Assembly: GCA_028284935.1 (NCBI GenBank)
Contig: JANQQQ010000039.1
Coordinates: 528,670-592,669, forward strand
Length of the DNA stretch: 64,000 bases
Direction of reading: 5' to 3'
Source of the DNA: Croceivirga sp.
GTDB lineage: Bacteria; Bacteroidota; Bacteroidia; Flavobacteriales; Flavobacteriaceae
The stretch's first letter is position 1; the number at the start of each line of letters is the position of its first letter. The translations under genes and the position numbers were made by a program. Below are positions 7,767 to 16,667 of this stretch, piece after piece. The notes under the pieces are model-generated. The model was not told where the DNA came from. It did no database searches and worked only from the letters and a program-made list of their open reading frames with translations.

Positions 7767-7897
7767 TACTTTTATACTTCACTTGATTGTAAAAAATGTC
7801 TGTTGGGTTTTTAAAGCATTCTTAAAAATTGCGTATTGGAAGGCATTCATAATACTTTTCCATTAATTGTTGCAAACTTCATAACCTATCCTTACAA

Positions 7898-8878
7898 TCA
7901 TAGTTTTAGCCTAAAACCAAAAACGGGTAGATTTCCTTGCATAAAATCTAAATCACCTGCCCTTTCAAAACCTAGTCTTTCATACATTTTCCATGCTGTT
8001 TTCATTGTTTTTGTTGTATGAATCACCATTGTTTTAGAGTTACTTTTTTTCCCTTTTTCCATACAATACGCCGTAAGAAGTTTACCAACCCCTAAACCTC
8101 TTAATTTAGCGTCTACACCCAATAGCCTAAATCCACAGGCGTTTTGCTCCTGCGTTGCTTTTCCGCCAGAACCGTAATCTTTCATATCATTGAAATAAAC
8201 AACAGCCCCTCCAATGGTTCCTTGTTTGGAAACAGCAACCAGCAGTTCTACGTTCGTATTCTTAGTTAAATTCCCAACAGTTCTTAACATCTCATAATAT
8301 TTTGGTTGTTCCAGTTTTGAGGGAAAACCGTTCAAAGAAGAATACACTTCTACTAGAAGTTCGCCAATTCTACCAAATTCACTCTCTTTGGCATTTCTAA
8401 CGGAATAACCATAATATTCTTTCAGCACCTCTTTTTTTAGGGAGCGTGTGTTTAATTTTTGGTTGACTTGCACGAGTTGATCTAGAAAATCACGCTCTCC
8501 AAATAGACCTTTTAATTGATTATAGAAGGTATTCCAAATGAGTTGTAGTTCAGGTTCAATTTTCTTCCCTTTCTTACTAAGTTGGATGAGTTTTGAGCGA
8601 TTATCGGTCGGATTTGGAATTACATCTACATATCCTATTTTCTCCAATTCCCTGACGACATTCTTTACCGTTATTCTGCTGTAAGAAATCTTTTCGGTAA
8701 GTTCCAAAACGGTCAAGGCCCTAGTAGTTTTGGAAAGGACATAGTATATGGGGAACCAGCTGGATTTGAATTTGATGTCTATTTCCTTATAAATACTGTC
8801 CCCTTCGGATTGTAGTTTTTCATAGATCCTTCTCATTTGTGATCCTACGGATAGATATCCTAAGTCCTCTAATTTCAT
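7898..8878 (-). CDS. MarR-type HTH / GNAT acetyltransferase fusion
   Basis: 326 aa with two domains. Residues about 35-115 form a MarR-like winged helix (LTVLELTEKISYSRITVKNV, then NPTDNRSKLIQLSKKGKK as the wing). Residues about 157-326 form a GNAT domain with the acetyl-CoA loop RGLGVGK starting at Arg260 and the C-terminal MYERLGFERAGD. Such fusions are known and are thought to couple DNA binding to acetyltransferase activity or acetyl-CoA sensing. The upstream region carries two ATTTCAT/ATGAAAT dyads about two helical turns apart, typical for autoregulation by a MarR dimer. No other gene shares that promoter region: sdaA, the next gene upstream, also points left. Confidence 0.9.
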   Translation of the reverse strand: MKLEDLGYLSVGSQMRRIYEKLQSEGDSIYKEIDIKFKSSWFPIYYVLSKTTRALTVLELTEKISYSRITVKNVVRELEKIGYVDVIPNPTDNRSKLIQLSKKGKKIEPELQLIWNTFYNQLKGLFGERDFLDQLVQVNQKLNTRSLKKEVLKEYYGYSVRNAKESEFGRIGELLVEVYSSLNGFPSKLEQPKYYEMLRTVGNLTKNTNVELLVAVSKQGTIGGAVVYFNDMKDYGSGGKATQEQNACGFRLLGVDAKLRGLGVGKLLTAYCMEKGKKSNSKTMVIHTTKTMKTAWKMYERLGFERAGDLDFMQGNLPVFGFRLKL

Positions 8879-8889
8879 TTAATAATTAT

Positions 8890-8909
8890 ATTTCATAAAA
8901 ATATGAAAT
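8890..8909. promoter_or_regulatory. MarR operator candidate 1
   Basis: Perfect inverted repeat of ATTTCATA and TATGAAAT around AAAA, 12 bases upstream of the MarR-GNAT start codon. The symmetry and size fit a MarR dimer site. Confidence 0.65.
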
Positions 8910-8912
8910 ACC

Positions 8913-8929
8913 TTTCATAAATAATGAAA
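8913..8929. promoter_or_regulatory. MarR operator candidate 2
   Basis: TTTCAT-N5-ATGAAA, the same half-sites as the first copy. The centres are about 21.5 bases apart, so both sites lie on one face of the helix. Confidence 0.6.
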
Positions 8930-9076
8930 AATTTGAAATTTCCCACTTTGATTCAATGTGTACTTACATTTCCATTGGTAATCCTTTCTACAATTAAGGG
9001 GTTGGAAAGATATTATATGAAGCTGTTAATGGGCTACATAATATTCTAAAAAGCTCAAAAAATAGAAGTATATTTC

Positions 9077-10501
9077 TTAGCAATCACTTAAGAACACCCC
9101 AACGGCCAGTCCCCCTTCCGAGGTTTCCTTGTATTTACTGTTCATATCCTTGGCAGTCTCCCACATGGTGTTCACCACGGTATCCAAAGGTACGATGGCC
9201 TCGGCAGGGTCCGCATCCAATGCCATTTCCGAGGCATTGATGGCCTTTAGGGCTCCCATGCTATTACGCTCAATGCAGGGTACCTGCACCAGCCCCCCAA
9301 TGGGGTCGCACGTCAATCCTAAATGGTGCTCCATGGCAATTTCCGCGGCCATTAGTACCTGCTCCGGATTTCCACCCATAAGCTCCGTGAGTCCAGCAGC
9401 TGCCATCGCTGAGGAAACCCCAATTTCGGCTTGGCAACCGCCCATGGCCGCAGAGATGGTCGCCCCTTTTTTAAAAATACTGCCTATTTCACTGGCCGTC
9501 ATCAAAAAGCGTTTGACATCATCGAAATCCCCATCGTGGTTTTCAATGACCATATAGTACATCAATACCGCAGGAATGACTCCCGCACTACCATTGGTTG
9601 GCGCAGTGACCACCCTACCTAAGGCAGCATTGACCTCATTTACGGACAGGGCAAAACAGCTGACCCATTTCAATATCTGTCTAAATTTCACTTCAGTATC
9701 CCGGATGCTTTCCAACCATTCTTGTGGATTGGAGTAGGGGACCTCTCCTTTTAATTTTTGGTGCATATCGAAGGCACGGCGTTTTACGTTGAGCCCACCC
9801 GGTAGTTTGCCTTCGGTATGGCAACCCAAATACATGCATTCCAGCATAGTATTCCATATTTGCCGCAGGCCCCCATCGATTTCTTCGGTAGTCCGAAGGG
9901 AGCATTCGTTTTCCCAAACAATTTCAGAAATCGATTTTCCTTGGGAGTTGCAATGCTCCAAAAGCTCATCCCCAGTTTTAACGGGGTGGGGAAAGGTCTT
10001 GAAAATGGCCTTGTTTTCCCTGGCATGCTGCCGTTCTTCCTTGACCACAAATCCCCCTCCTATGGAGTAGTACGTTTCGGAAGTAGCCGTTCCATTGCTC
10101 AATCCCGCTTCAAACCTAAGCGCATTGGCATGGAAGGGAAGAAACTCCCGATGGTATACAATGTCCTCCCCATAATGGAACGAAATCCAATGCTTTTGTC
10201 CTAAGTACAGTTTTTTGTCGGATTTTACTGTTTCAATTTTACCGGGAATACTATCACAAGCAATGGTTACGGGGTCTTCTCCCATTAGGCCCAGTGCCAC
10301 AGCGACATCCGTGGCATGGCCTTTACCTGTAAGGGATAATGAACCGTACAACTGCACCTTGACTGAGGTTACCGTGGATAAATCAACGTCCTCCTGTAGT
10401 TCCTGTAGCCATCGCTCCGCAGCCCTCCACGGGCCCAAAGTATGAGAGCTTGAAGGGCCCACACCTATTTTGAGCATGTCAAAAACACTAATGCATTCCA
10501 T
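9077..10501 (-). CDS. sdaA: L-serine ammonia-lyase, iron-sulfur dependent
   Basis: 474 aa from the ATG that begins [21 protein letters not shown] longer frame to 10549 overlaps the promoter box at 10517-10524 and adds residues absent from the family. The single chain holds the beta domain, then the alpha domain with APTNGSAG and three cysteines, Cys356, Cys398 and Cys409, spaced as in the [4Fe-4S] enzymes. The chain ends in cysteine (SDC, Cys474), which in the Legionella enzyme inserts into the active site as the fourth cluster ligand. It deaminates L-serine to pyruvate and ammonia in the cytosol and is oxygen-sensitive. Confidence 0.96.
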   Translation of the reverse strand: MECISVFDMLKIGVGPSSSHTLGPWRAAERWLQELQEDVDLSTVTSVKVQLYGSLSLTGKGHATDVAVALGLMGEDPVTIACDSIPGKIETVKSDKKLYLGQKHWISFHYGEDIVYHREFLPFHANALRFEAGLSNGTATSETYYSIGGGFVVKEERQHARENKAIFKTFPHPVKTGDELLEHCNSQGKSISEIVWENECSLRTTEEIDGGLRQIWNTMLECMYLGCHTEGKLPGGLNVKRRAFDMHQKLKGEVPYSNPQEWLESIRDTEVKFRQILKWVSCFALSVNEVNAALGRVVTAPTNGSAGVIPAVLMYYMVIENHDGDFDDVKRFLMTASEIGSIFKKGATISAAMGGCQAEIGVSSAMAAAGLTELMGGNPEQVLMAAEIAMEHHLGLTCDPIGGLVQVPCIERNSMGALKAINASEMALDADPAEAIVPLDTVVNTMWETAKDMNSKYKETSEGGLAVGVFLSDC

Positions 10502-10516
10502 CGTTGGATTTTGTTT

Positions 10517-10524
10517 CAAAGATA
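10517..10524 (-). promoter_or_regulatory. sdaA promoter -7 box
   Basis: The minus strand reads TATCTTTG, a perfect TAnnTTTG, preceded by TTTG motifs 15 and 22 bases upstream. The predicted transcript would begin only about 10 bases before the ATG at 10501. This is why the shorter start was chosen. Confidence 0.55.
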
Positions 10525-10665
10525 ACGGGAAAGAAATTTCAAACCCCAAATTTCAAAATCCAATTGACCGCAGTAGAGTAGTAACGAACTTGTACGTTGT
10601 GATTTGAATTTTGGAATTTTCAAAACAACTGTCAGCTTGTCATATTCATGGGCATGGCACAGTCA

Positions 10666-10686
10666 TTGACATTGGAATAGTGTCAA
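10666..10686. promoter_or_regulatory. Inverted repeat upstream of dnaK
   Basis: TTGACA-N9-TGTCAA is centred 44 bases before the dnaK start. The 9-base spacer equals that of CIRCE, but the half-sites differ from the CIRCE sequence. It may be a regulator site or part of a heat-shock promoter. No TAnnTTTG box is visible in this gap. Confidence 0.5.
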
Positions 10687-10719
10687 AAAATTGAATTCGA
10701 AAAACTTTAAATAGAAAAC

Positions 10720-12636
10720 ATGAGTAAAATTATTGGTATCGATTTGGGAACGACCAACTCTTGTGTTTCCGTAATGGAAGGTAACGAGCCGGTGGTGATT
10801 CCAAACGCAGAAGGAAAAAGAACAACTCCGTCTGTTATTGCCTTTGTTGAGGGAGGGGAAATCAAGGTAGGTGACCCAGCCAAAAGACAGGCGGTAACAA
10901 ATCCACATAAAACCATTTATTCCATAAAACGATTTATGGGGAACAAATATTCCGAGTCTCAAAAAGAGGCAGATCGTGTTCCTTATAAAGTTGTTAAAGG
11001 TGACAATAACACACCAAGGGTAGACATTGAAGGACGCCTGTACACCCCTCAGGAATTATCCGCTATGATTCTTCAAAAGATGAAGAAAACGGCTGAGGAT
11101 TACCTGGGTCAGGATGTTACAAGGGCGGTCATTACCGTTCCTGCGTACTTCAATGATTCGCAACGTCAGGCCACTAAAGAAGCTGGCGAAATTGCAGGCT
11201 TGACCGTAGAACGCATTATCAATGAGCCTACCGCGGCCTCCTTGGCGTATGGTCTGGACAAGAAGGATGCAGACCAAAAGATTGTAGTGTTTGACTTTGG
11301 TGGGGGTACCCATGATGTTTCCATCTTGGAACTGGGTGATGGTGTTTTTGAAGTGTTGGCCACGGATGGTGATACCCACTTAGGTGGTGATGATGTGGAC
11401 CAAAAAATTATTGATTGGTTGGCTGAAGAATTTAAGTCCGATGAAGGTTTGGATTTGCGCGATGATGCCATGGCATTGCAACGACTTCGTGAGGCAGCGG
11501 AGAAAGCAAAAATTGAATTGTCCGCTTCTTCACAGACCGAAATTAACTTGCCCTATGTGACCGCAACGGCATCAGGACCTAAGCACTTGGTAAGAACCTT
11601 GAGTCGTGCAAAGTTTGAGCAGTTGATCGCTGATTTGGTAAAACGCACCATTGAACCTTGTGAAACTGCATTGAAATCCGCAGGACTTTCAAAAAGTGAT
11701 ATTGATGAAATTATATTGGTAGGGGGTTCCACAAGGATTCCTGCTGTGCAGGAAGCCGTGGAAAAATTCTTTGGGAAGAAGCCTTCCAAGGGAGTTAATC
11801 CAGATGAAGTGGTTGCCGTAGGTGCTGCTATCCAAGGTGGAGTGTTGACCGGTGATGTAAAAGATGTATTGCTATTGGATGTGACACCACTTTCATTGGG
11901 TATTGAAACCATGGGAAGTGTGAATACCAAGTTGATTGAAGCTAATACGACTATCCCCACAAAGAAATCACAGGTGTTTTCCACTGCGGCAGACAATCAG
12001 CCCTCGGTTGAGATCCATGTTTTGCAAGGGGAGCGACCTATGGCTGCCGATAACAAGACCATTGGACGATTCCATTTGGACGGTATTCCACCTGCACCAA
12101 GGGGAACACCGCAGATTGAAGTGACCTTTGATATTGATGCCAATGGAATTATCAAGGTTTCGGCCACGGATAAGGCTACCGGCAAATCACAGGATATTCG
12201 TATTGAAGCTTCTTCAGGTTTGACGGATGAAGAAATCCAAAAGATGAAAGCGGAAGCTGAAGCCAATGCTGAAGCGGATAAAGCGGCCAAAGAAAAAGCT
12301 GACAAATTGAATGAGGCAGATGGTATGATTTTTCAAACGGAAAAGCAGCTCGATGAATTTGGTGACAAGCTTTCTGATGATAAGAAAAAACCTATCAAGG
12401 AAGCCTTGGAGGAGTTGAAAAAGGCATACGAAACCAAGGACGTTGTTGTTATTGAGCCCGCTTTGACCAAAATCAACGAGGCTTGGAAAACGGCTTCGGA
12501 GGAAATGTACAAAGCACAGGCCGAAGCGCAGCAGGCTGGGGGTGACCCTACCGCAAATACCGGCGGTGATGCCACTGGAGGAAACGCTGCGGAAGGCGAT
12601 AACGTAGAGGATGTGGACTTCGAAGAAGTGAAGTAG
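10720..12636 (+). CDS. dnaK: Molecular chaperone DnaK (Hsp70)
   Basis: 638 aa, full length. The ATPase domain starts with [20 protein letters not shown] and contains [16 protein letters not shown] and [20 protein letters not shown]. The linker [18 protein letters not shown] joins it to the peptide-binding domain and a lid with an alanine/lysine-rich helical region. The tail ends DVDFEEVK, the usual charged C-terminus. It refolds proteins with DnaJ and GrpE, neither of which is in the window. The gene is monocistronic, with an inverted repeat upstream and a strong terminator at 12661-12690. Confidence 0.99.
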   Translation: MSKIIGIDLGTTNSCVSVMEGNEPVVIPNAEGKRTTPSVIAFVEGGEIKVGDPAKRQAVTNPHKTIYSIKRFMGNKYSESQKEADRVPYKVVKGDNNTPRVDIEGRLYTPQELSAMILQKMKKTAEDYLGQDVTRAVITVPAYFNDSQRQATKEAGEIAGLTVERIINEPTAASLAYGLDKKDADQKIVVFDFGGGTHDVSILELGDGVFEVLATDGDTHLGGDDVDQKIIDWLAEEFKSDEGLDLRDDAMALQRLREAAEKAKIELSASSQTEINLPYVTATASGPKHLVRTLSRAKFEQLIADLVKRTIEPCETALKSAGLSKSDIDEIILVGGSTRIPAVQEAVEKFFGKKPSKGVNPDEVVAVGAAIQGGVLTGDVKDVLLLDVTPLSLGIETMGSVNTKLIEANTTIPTKKSQVFSTAADNQPSVEIHVLQGERPMAADNKTIGRFHLDGIPPAPRGTPQIEVTFDIDANGIIKVSATDKATGKSQDIRIEASSGLTDEEIQKMKAEAEANAEADKAAKEKADKLNEADGMIFQTEKQLDEFGDKLSDDKKKPIKEALEELKKAYETKDVVVIEPALTKINEAWKTASEEMYKAQAEAQQAGGDPTANTGGDATGGNAAEGDNVEDVDFEEVK

Positions 12637-12660
12637 CTCGTCCTTTATGAATATTGGATA

Positions 12661-12690
12661 AAAAACCGCAATTTCTATTGCGGTTTTTTT
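12661..12690 (+). terminator. Rho-independent terminator of dnaK
   Basis: Stem ACCGCAAT/ATTGCGGT with a TTCT loop, preceded by A5 and followed by T6, starting 25 bases after the dnaK stop. The rest of the gap to 12927 (about 237 bases) holds no motif I can name. Confidence 0.9.
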
Positions 12691-12927
12691 GTTCCCTGAT
12701 GTCAATGTTGTCGGTCAAGGGTCATTCCCTGTTCCATGGATACTCCCTTCCCCTTAACAAATATCCTAATGCCGTTGGTGTTTTCGGTATCACTTTTTAT
12801 GTGGGAAGAATTCTTATCGCGGGCCCCTGCGCCTTGAAGTAGTCTCTAGATTTGACTGCTGGAGCAAACAGCCAAAAAAGGCACTGCTACAATATTTTAT
12901 CCTTTTTTACTGTTTTGTTACTGCTCC

Positions 12928-13683
12928 ATGACCCTTTCTTTTAAAAATACCGTCGTAAAATTCAACTGTTTTTTAAGTTTTTTTCTGTGTACCTCATACA
13001 GTTTTGGGCAGTTCGTGGATGCTCCTTTGGAAAGACCGCCTAAAAACGCTTTGGTAAAAAAAGCCATACTACCCGGTTCTCTATTCTTGGTAGGTCTTCT
13101 TCTAACGGAGGGTGATTTTGAAAAAGACTTTCAGGCCAATGTGCGTGATGGGTTGGGGAATGACTTCAATACCTCTTTGGATGATTATACGAGGTATGTG
13201 CCCATAGCACAACTATATATCGCTGATATTGCAGGGATACGGGCAAAGAATCATTGGTTTGACCAAACAAAAAATTTGATCATCTCTGCAGGATTGACCC
13301 AATTAATTACCGGTGGAATGAAAAAAGCCATTTACAAAGAGCGGCCAAATCAATTCAACGCAGATGCCTTCCCTTCGGGACATACCTCAAATGCGTTTGC
13401 CAATGCCACGGTACTATATGAGGAATTTAAGGAGACCAATTCCTTTTTGGCCTATAGCGGCTATGGCTTTGCCGTGACCACGGGTGCTTTGCGCGTTATG
13501 AACAACAAGCATTGGATTTCTGACGTATTTGTAGGAGCTGCCCTAGGTATTATGGTGACGAAACTTGTGTATCACTTTGATTATCTTTTTCCTTGGAATC
13601 CGTTCAAAAAGAAAAATGATTTTGTGTTGTTGCCTTCCTATTCTGAAGGGTCGGTAGGTATACATCTTCAGAAACGCTTTTGA
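12928..13683 (+). CDS. PAP2-family phosphatase
   Basis: 251 aa with an N-terminal signal peptide ending near SFGQ, so it is exported. The three phosphatase motifs are intact: KAIYKERP (Lys132 to Arg139-Pro140), PSGH (Ser150-Gly-His152) and RVMNNKHWISD (Arg189, His195, Asp199). Only a few hydrophobic stretches are present, so it resembles the periplasmic or membrane-associated bacterial PAP2 proteins that dephosphorylate lipid or nucleotide phosphates. Lipid A, undecaprenyl pyrophosphate or other substrates cannot be told apart from sequence. It is followed by hairpins at 13750-13807. Confidence 0.92.
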   Translation: MTLSFKNTVVKFNCFLSFFLCTSYSFGQFVDAPLERPPKNALVKKAILPGSLFLVGLLLTEGDFEKDFQANVRDGLGNDFNTSLDDYTRYVPIAQLYIADIAGIRAKNHWFDQTKNLIISAGLTQLITGGMKKAIYKERPNQFNADAFPSGHTSNAFANATVLYEEFKETNSFLAYSGYGFAVTTGALRVMNNKHWISDVFVGAALGIMVTKLVYHFDYLFPWNPFKKKNDFVLLPSYSEGSVGIHLQKRF

Positions 13684-13749
13684 GCCATTTAGTAAAGAGG
13701 CTGCATATACCCACTAGAAAATTTGTGAATGACTCATGCTAGACCTATC

Positions 13750-13807
13750 GAAATATCCCTACAATCCCTACAGGGGTATTTCAAAAATACCCTGGCAATG
13801 GCCAGGG
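13750..13807. terminator. Pair of hairpins between convergent genes
   Basis: The first hairpin is GAAATAtCCC (13750-13759) pairing with GGGgTATTTC (13773-13782). The second is CCCTGGC-AATG-GCCAGGG at 13790-13807, followed by a T-rich run on each strand. The second hairpin probably ends both the PAP2 gene and the response regulator gene. Confidence 0.7.
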
Positions 13808-13821
13808 CTTTCTTGTTTAAG

Positions 13822-14454
13822 TTAAAAAGAAGGTACACCAATGGTTTTAAGGCATTGCAATGCTTCCGACTTTGATTTTACATTGAGTTTCAGATAAATG
13901 TTCTGTAAATGGAAGTTTACCGTGCTTGGGGTCACAAAAAGCTTTTTGGCGATATCCTTGTACGTGGCACCCTGACCGAGATATCCAATGATTTGATTCT
14001 CACGATGTGATAACATGGAATAGCGTTTCTCCCTAAAAACCGAGATTATTTTGCTGGAAACGTCATTACTTAGGGCCGTTCCTTCTTCGGCAATCGTGTG
14101 CAATGCAGATTCCAATCTTTCTGCTGTTATGGGTTTGGTCAAATATCCATGCACACCTATTTTAAAGGCTTGTTTTATCAACTCAAAATCATTTTCTGAA
14201 CTTACTACCAGCACTTTAATATCAGGATTTCGCCGTAAAATTCCATTGGTATAGCGAAGTCCTGATTGACCATTCACTTTGGTCTCGGTAATGAGTAAAT
14301 TCACAGGAAAACGGTCCTCATTGATTAGTGCATCCCTAAGGGAAGTGGAATGGGCAACCAAAGCGTAATCCTTCCTGTCTTTGAATAGAATGTCACAAAG
14401 CTTTGCAGTACTTGGGTCATGGTCCAAGACCATAACATGATTGGGGGTTTTCAT
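13822..14454 (-). CDS. Atypical LuxR/NarL-type response regulator
   Basis: 210 aa. The receiver domain (1-125) keeps the acidic pocket (Asp11, Asp13) and the conserved lysine (YLTKPI, Lys107), but the phosphoacceptor position holds glutamate (LLITETKVNGQSG, Glu57) instead of aspartate. The output domain is a LuxR-type helix-turn-helix (LSHRENQIIGYLGQGATYKD, then LFVTPSTVNFHLQNIYLKL). Glutamate there often mimics the phosphorylated state, so the protein may be active without a kinase. No histidine kinase is adjacent. Two inverted repeats lie upstream (14509-14526 and 14552-14572). Confidence 0.9.
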   Translation of the reverse strand: MKTPNHVMVLDHDPSTAKLCDILFKDRKDYALVAHSTSLRDALINEDRFPVNLLITETKVNGQSGLRYTNGILRRNPDIKVLVVSSENDFELIKQAFKIGVHGYLTKPITAERLESALHTIAEEGTALSNDVSSKIISVFREKRYSMLSHRENQIIGYLGQGATYKDIAKKLFVTPSTVNFHLQNIYLKLNVKSKSEALQCLKTIGVPSF

Positions 14455-14508
14455 CTTATGTCTGATTTGGGGTTATTATTTGATATGGGTTTGGGCAATA
14501 CAAGGCCT

Positions 14509-14526
14509 CATCCTTTTTTGAGGATG
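14509..14526. promoter_or_regulatory. Inverted repeat CATCCT-N6-AGGATG
   Basis: A short dyad upstream of the response regulator gene. It may be an operator or an RNA hairpin in the 5' leader. Confidence 0.4.
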
Positions 14527-14551
14527 TTTAAAAGGCATGCAATAAAGTAAT

Positions 14552-14572
14552 TACCTCAAATTATTTGAGGTA
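14552..14572. promoter_or_regulatory. Perfect 21-bp dyad upstream of the response regulator
   Basis: TACCTCAAAT and ATTTGAGGTA flank a single central T, 98 bases upstream of the regulator start. The size fits a dimeric LuxR/NarL-type or other helix-turn-helix site, and autoregulation is the simplest reading. The surrounding gap, 14455-14930, holds no supported gene; a 102-codon minus-strand frame at 14588-14896 has no family features. Confidence 0.55.
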
Positions 14573-14930
14573 GTACTCTATTGTCAGCTACACTGGTTGC
14601 ATTACCAATGTCGATGTCGCACGTTCAATTTGGAATTGCCTTGGAAACAAGGAACTTTTTTTGGTGGGCCATTGCCATTTTTCTGAGTGTAGTTGTAGGT
14701 TAACATATAGTAGAATTTTCGGGGTTAATCTATTATATGTATGGAAAATAAAAGAATTATTCGAGCTATAGTAAAATTTGTAGGTATTTTCGTCCAAATG
14801 CACCCAGCTTTGCGGATTTTTCAAAAATTTTAACCATGGTATGAAAATTACAGAAGCCACCGCCCAGCACGAAACTGGACAATGGCTACTTAGCATTTGC
14901 CTTATGTGAGGCTTGAGTTAATGAAGTGTA

Positions 14931-16580
14931 TTATTCCATTTCAAAACTAATGTCCGCAGTCTGTGCCGTGTTGTACACTTCCATAATCCACTTATCCTCT
15001 TTGTAGGAACCTCCCAAATCGGATACTATGGCAACATCAGCATCATCCTTAGTTGTAAAATCGGCCAGATAGACATAATGTAACCCGTTTTCCTTGTTAT
15101 AAAATTGCCTTGCCTCCAAACCCTTTTTGGACAAATCCTGCATAAATGATTTCAGATTGGACTTGTTTTTAAATACATTGGCAATTAAGTAGAAACCTGA
15201 ATTAACCCCGATAGCTTCTGACCGATTTTTAGCTCTTATAGGGATTTCGTTAAAATCCTTAAATCTTTCTTTTCTGTTTTTTGGTGTCTCTGCGCGTTGT
15301 GCTGCTGCTATGGCAGTTTTAACGCTTCCGAATTGCGACTTCGAGTGCGGTCTAGTATCCTCATTGTTGTCTTTCATCTCTTTCCGCAACAGCCTAACCA
15401 TGCGCTCAAACCGTCGTTCAAACATTTGGTTTCTCAACTGTTCCATGGAATCTTGCCTCAAAATCAACTCATCAATAAGCATTCTGTTCTGGTAGGCCAG
15501 GCTGGCTTCATTAAAAGCAACAGGTGCACCATTGATTTTCTCTTTTAAATCATCCAATTGTTGCTCATAGTTCCTGACGATTTCATCAATACGTTCATTG
15601 TCTTCATTGGAAGCCAACTGTACATTGATTCCCGTTCCCCTTAGCTCATCATTCATGGTATAGGCCAACGAGAGTTCATGGTTCCATCCTAAATTCTCTC
15701 CTTGCTCCGTAGGACTCTTTTCCATGAGGTATCCCAAGGATAGCCTTTTGTTCAAATTAAATCCAAGACCGGAAGAAATCCCGTAGCGCTGGTCGTAGCT
15801 GGCCTGTAGCCATCCCAATTTGGGCAAATCCATCAAAAGGGAACCCGTCATGGACCATTCTTGATTGAAGTCCTGCCCTAGCTGGACCAAAGGAATAAGC
15901 CGGGCATCTTCCAAAATTCCCACTGCCCTTTTAAAGGTGTGGGTGTATTGTACTTGAGACCTTAAGTAATCCAACCCAAAATTGGTGACCAATTCCTCAT
16001 TGGTCTGATTGTACCGGACCAAATCAGTAAAGTACATGCCAAAATCCCACTTTCCCAAAGACAGATTAAGTCCAGGTTCAATAGAAAGGGAGTTCACCTT
16101 TTCCACCTCATTCAACAGCGGGTCTTCTTCATTGATAACGATTCGATTTCTGTCCAAACCCTGACTTCTATAATTTACATTGGCTCCAAAGGAGAGAGCA
16201 CTTTTTTCTCCTAACTGTACTGCCGTAGCATAATTGGCATGAAAGCCAAACTCTTGAATGACTCCTGACCATTGACCATATATCCCTAACCCTAATGCCG
16301 TATTTTCATCCAGTTTATTGCTAAAACCTAAAAAATAATTCTGATTGTTATCCTCAAAACCAGCATATTGGTTTCGAAGTAAAACGTTTAAATACGATTT
16401 GTTTTCACGCACTAGCGAGAACGTAGGATTGATTAGGAATCGGTTGAAAAATAACTGATTGTGAAAAGGATCTCTAGTGTTTTGTGGCGTTTGTTCTTGG
16501 GCACTAAGGATGCCAGACATCGATAAGAGTCCTAAGACCAAACCCAGTATTCTTTTTGTATCATTCTTTTGTAAGTCCAT
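14931..16580 (-). CDS. PorP/SprF-family outer membrane protein with C-terminal SPOR-like domain
   Basis: 549 aa from the ATG that begins MDLQKNDTKR; an in-frame ATG at 16601 would add seven residues. A signal peptide ends at LSAQ. Residues about 25-320 are a PorP/SprF beta-barrel (QLFFNRFLINPTFSL, YAGFEDNNQNYFLG, then paired strands to LGWNHELSLAYTMN). Residues about 325-410 look like a coiled coil (IDEIVRNYEQQLDDLKEKIN). The last 80 residues resemble a SPOR repeat (GFYLIANVFKNKSNLKSFMQ, then LHYVYLADFTTKDDADVAI), which binds denuded peptidoglycan glycan. PorP proteins form part of type IX secretion and adhesin-anchoring complexes. Fusion to SPOR is notable. Confidence 0.88.
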   Translation of the reverse strand: MDLQKNDTKRILGLVLGLLSMSGILSAQEQTPQNTRDPFHNQLFFNRFLINPTFSLVRENKSYLNVLLRNQYAGFEDNNQNYFLGFSNKLDENTALGLGIYGQWSGVIQEFGFHANYATAVQLGEKSALSFGANVNYRSQGLDRNRIVINEEDPLLNEVEKVNSLSIEPGLNLSLGKWDFGMYFTDLVRYNQTNEELVTNFGLDYLRSQVQYTHTFKRAVGILEDARLIPLVQLGQDFNQEWSMTGSLLMDLPKLGWLQASYDQRYGISSGLGFNLNKRLSLGYLMEKSPTEQGENLGWNHELSLAYTMNDELRGTGINVQLASNEDNERIDEIVRNYEQQLDDLKEKINGAPVAFNEASLAYQNRMLIDELILRQDSMEQLRNQMFERRFERMVRLLRKEMKDNNEDTRPHSKSQFGSVKTAIAAAQRAETPKNRKERFKDFNEIPIRAKNRSEAIGVNSGFYLIANVFKNKSNLKSFMQDLSKKGLEARQFYNKENGLHYVYLADFTTKDDADVAIVSDLGGSYKEDKWIMEVYNTAQTADISFEME

Positions 16581-16667
16581 CTTTTCGGGGTTAAAGTGCA
16601 ACTAAGGGGTACAACAAAGGAGACAGCTCCTTTTATAAAGATCATCGGGATAAATACCTATTCCTTC

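Noticed and set aside
9818..10204. 128-codon plus-strand frame opposite sdaA
   Set aside because: Shadow of the conserved serine dehydratase frame; same reason for other frames opposite sdaA, dnaK, ftsK and the ABC genes.
12654..12842. 62-codon frame after dnaK
   Set aside because: It starts at the dnaK terminator and runs over its hairpin, with no family features.
14588..14896. 102-codon minus-strand frame in the gap before the PorP gene
   Set aside because: Composition is unlike a protein here, and no family pattern or start context is seen.
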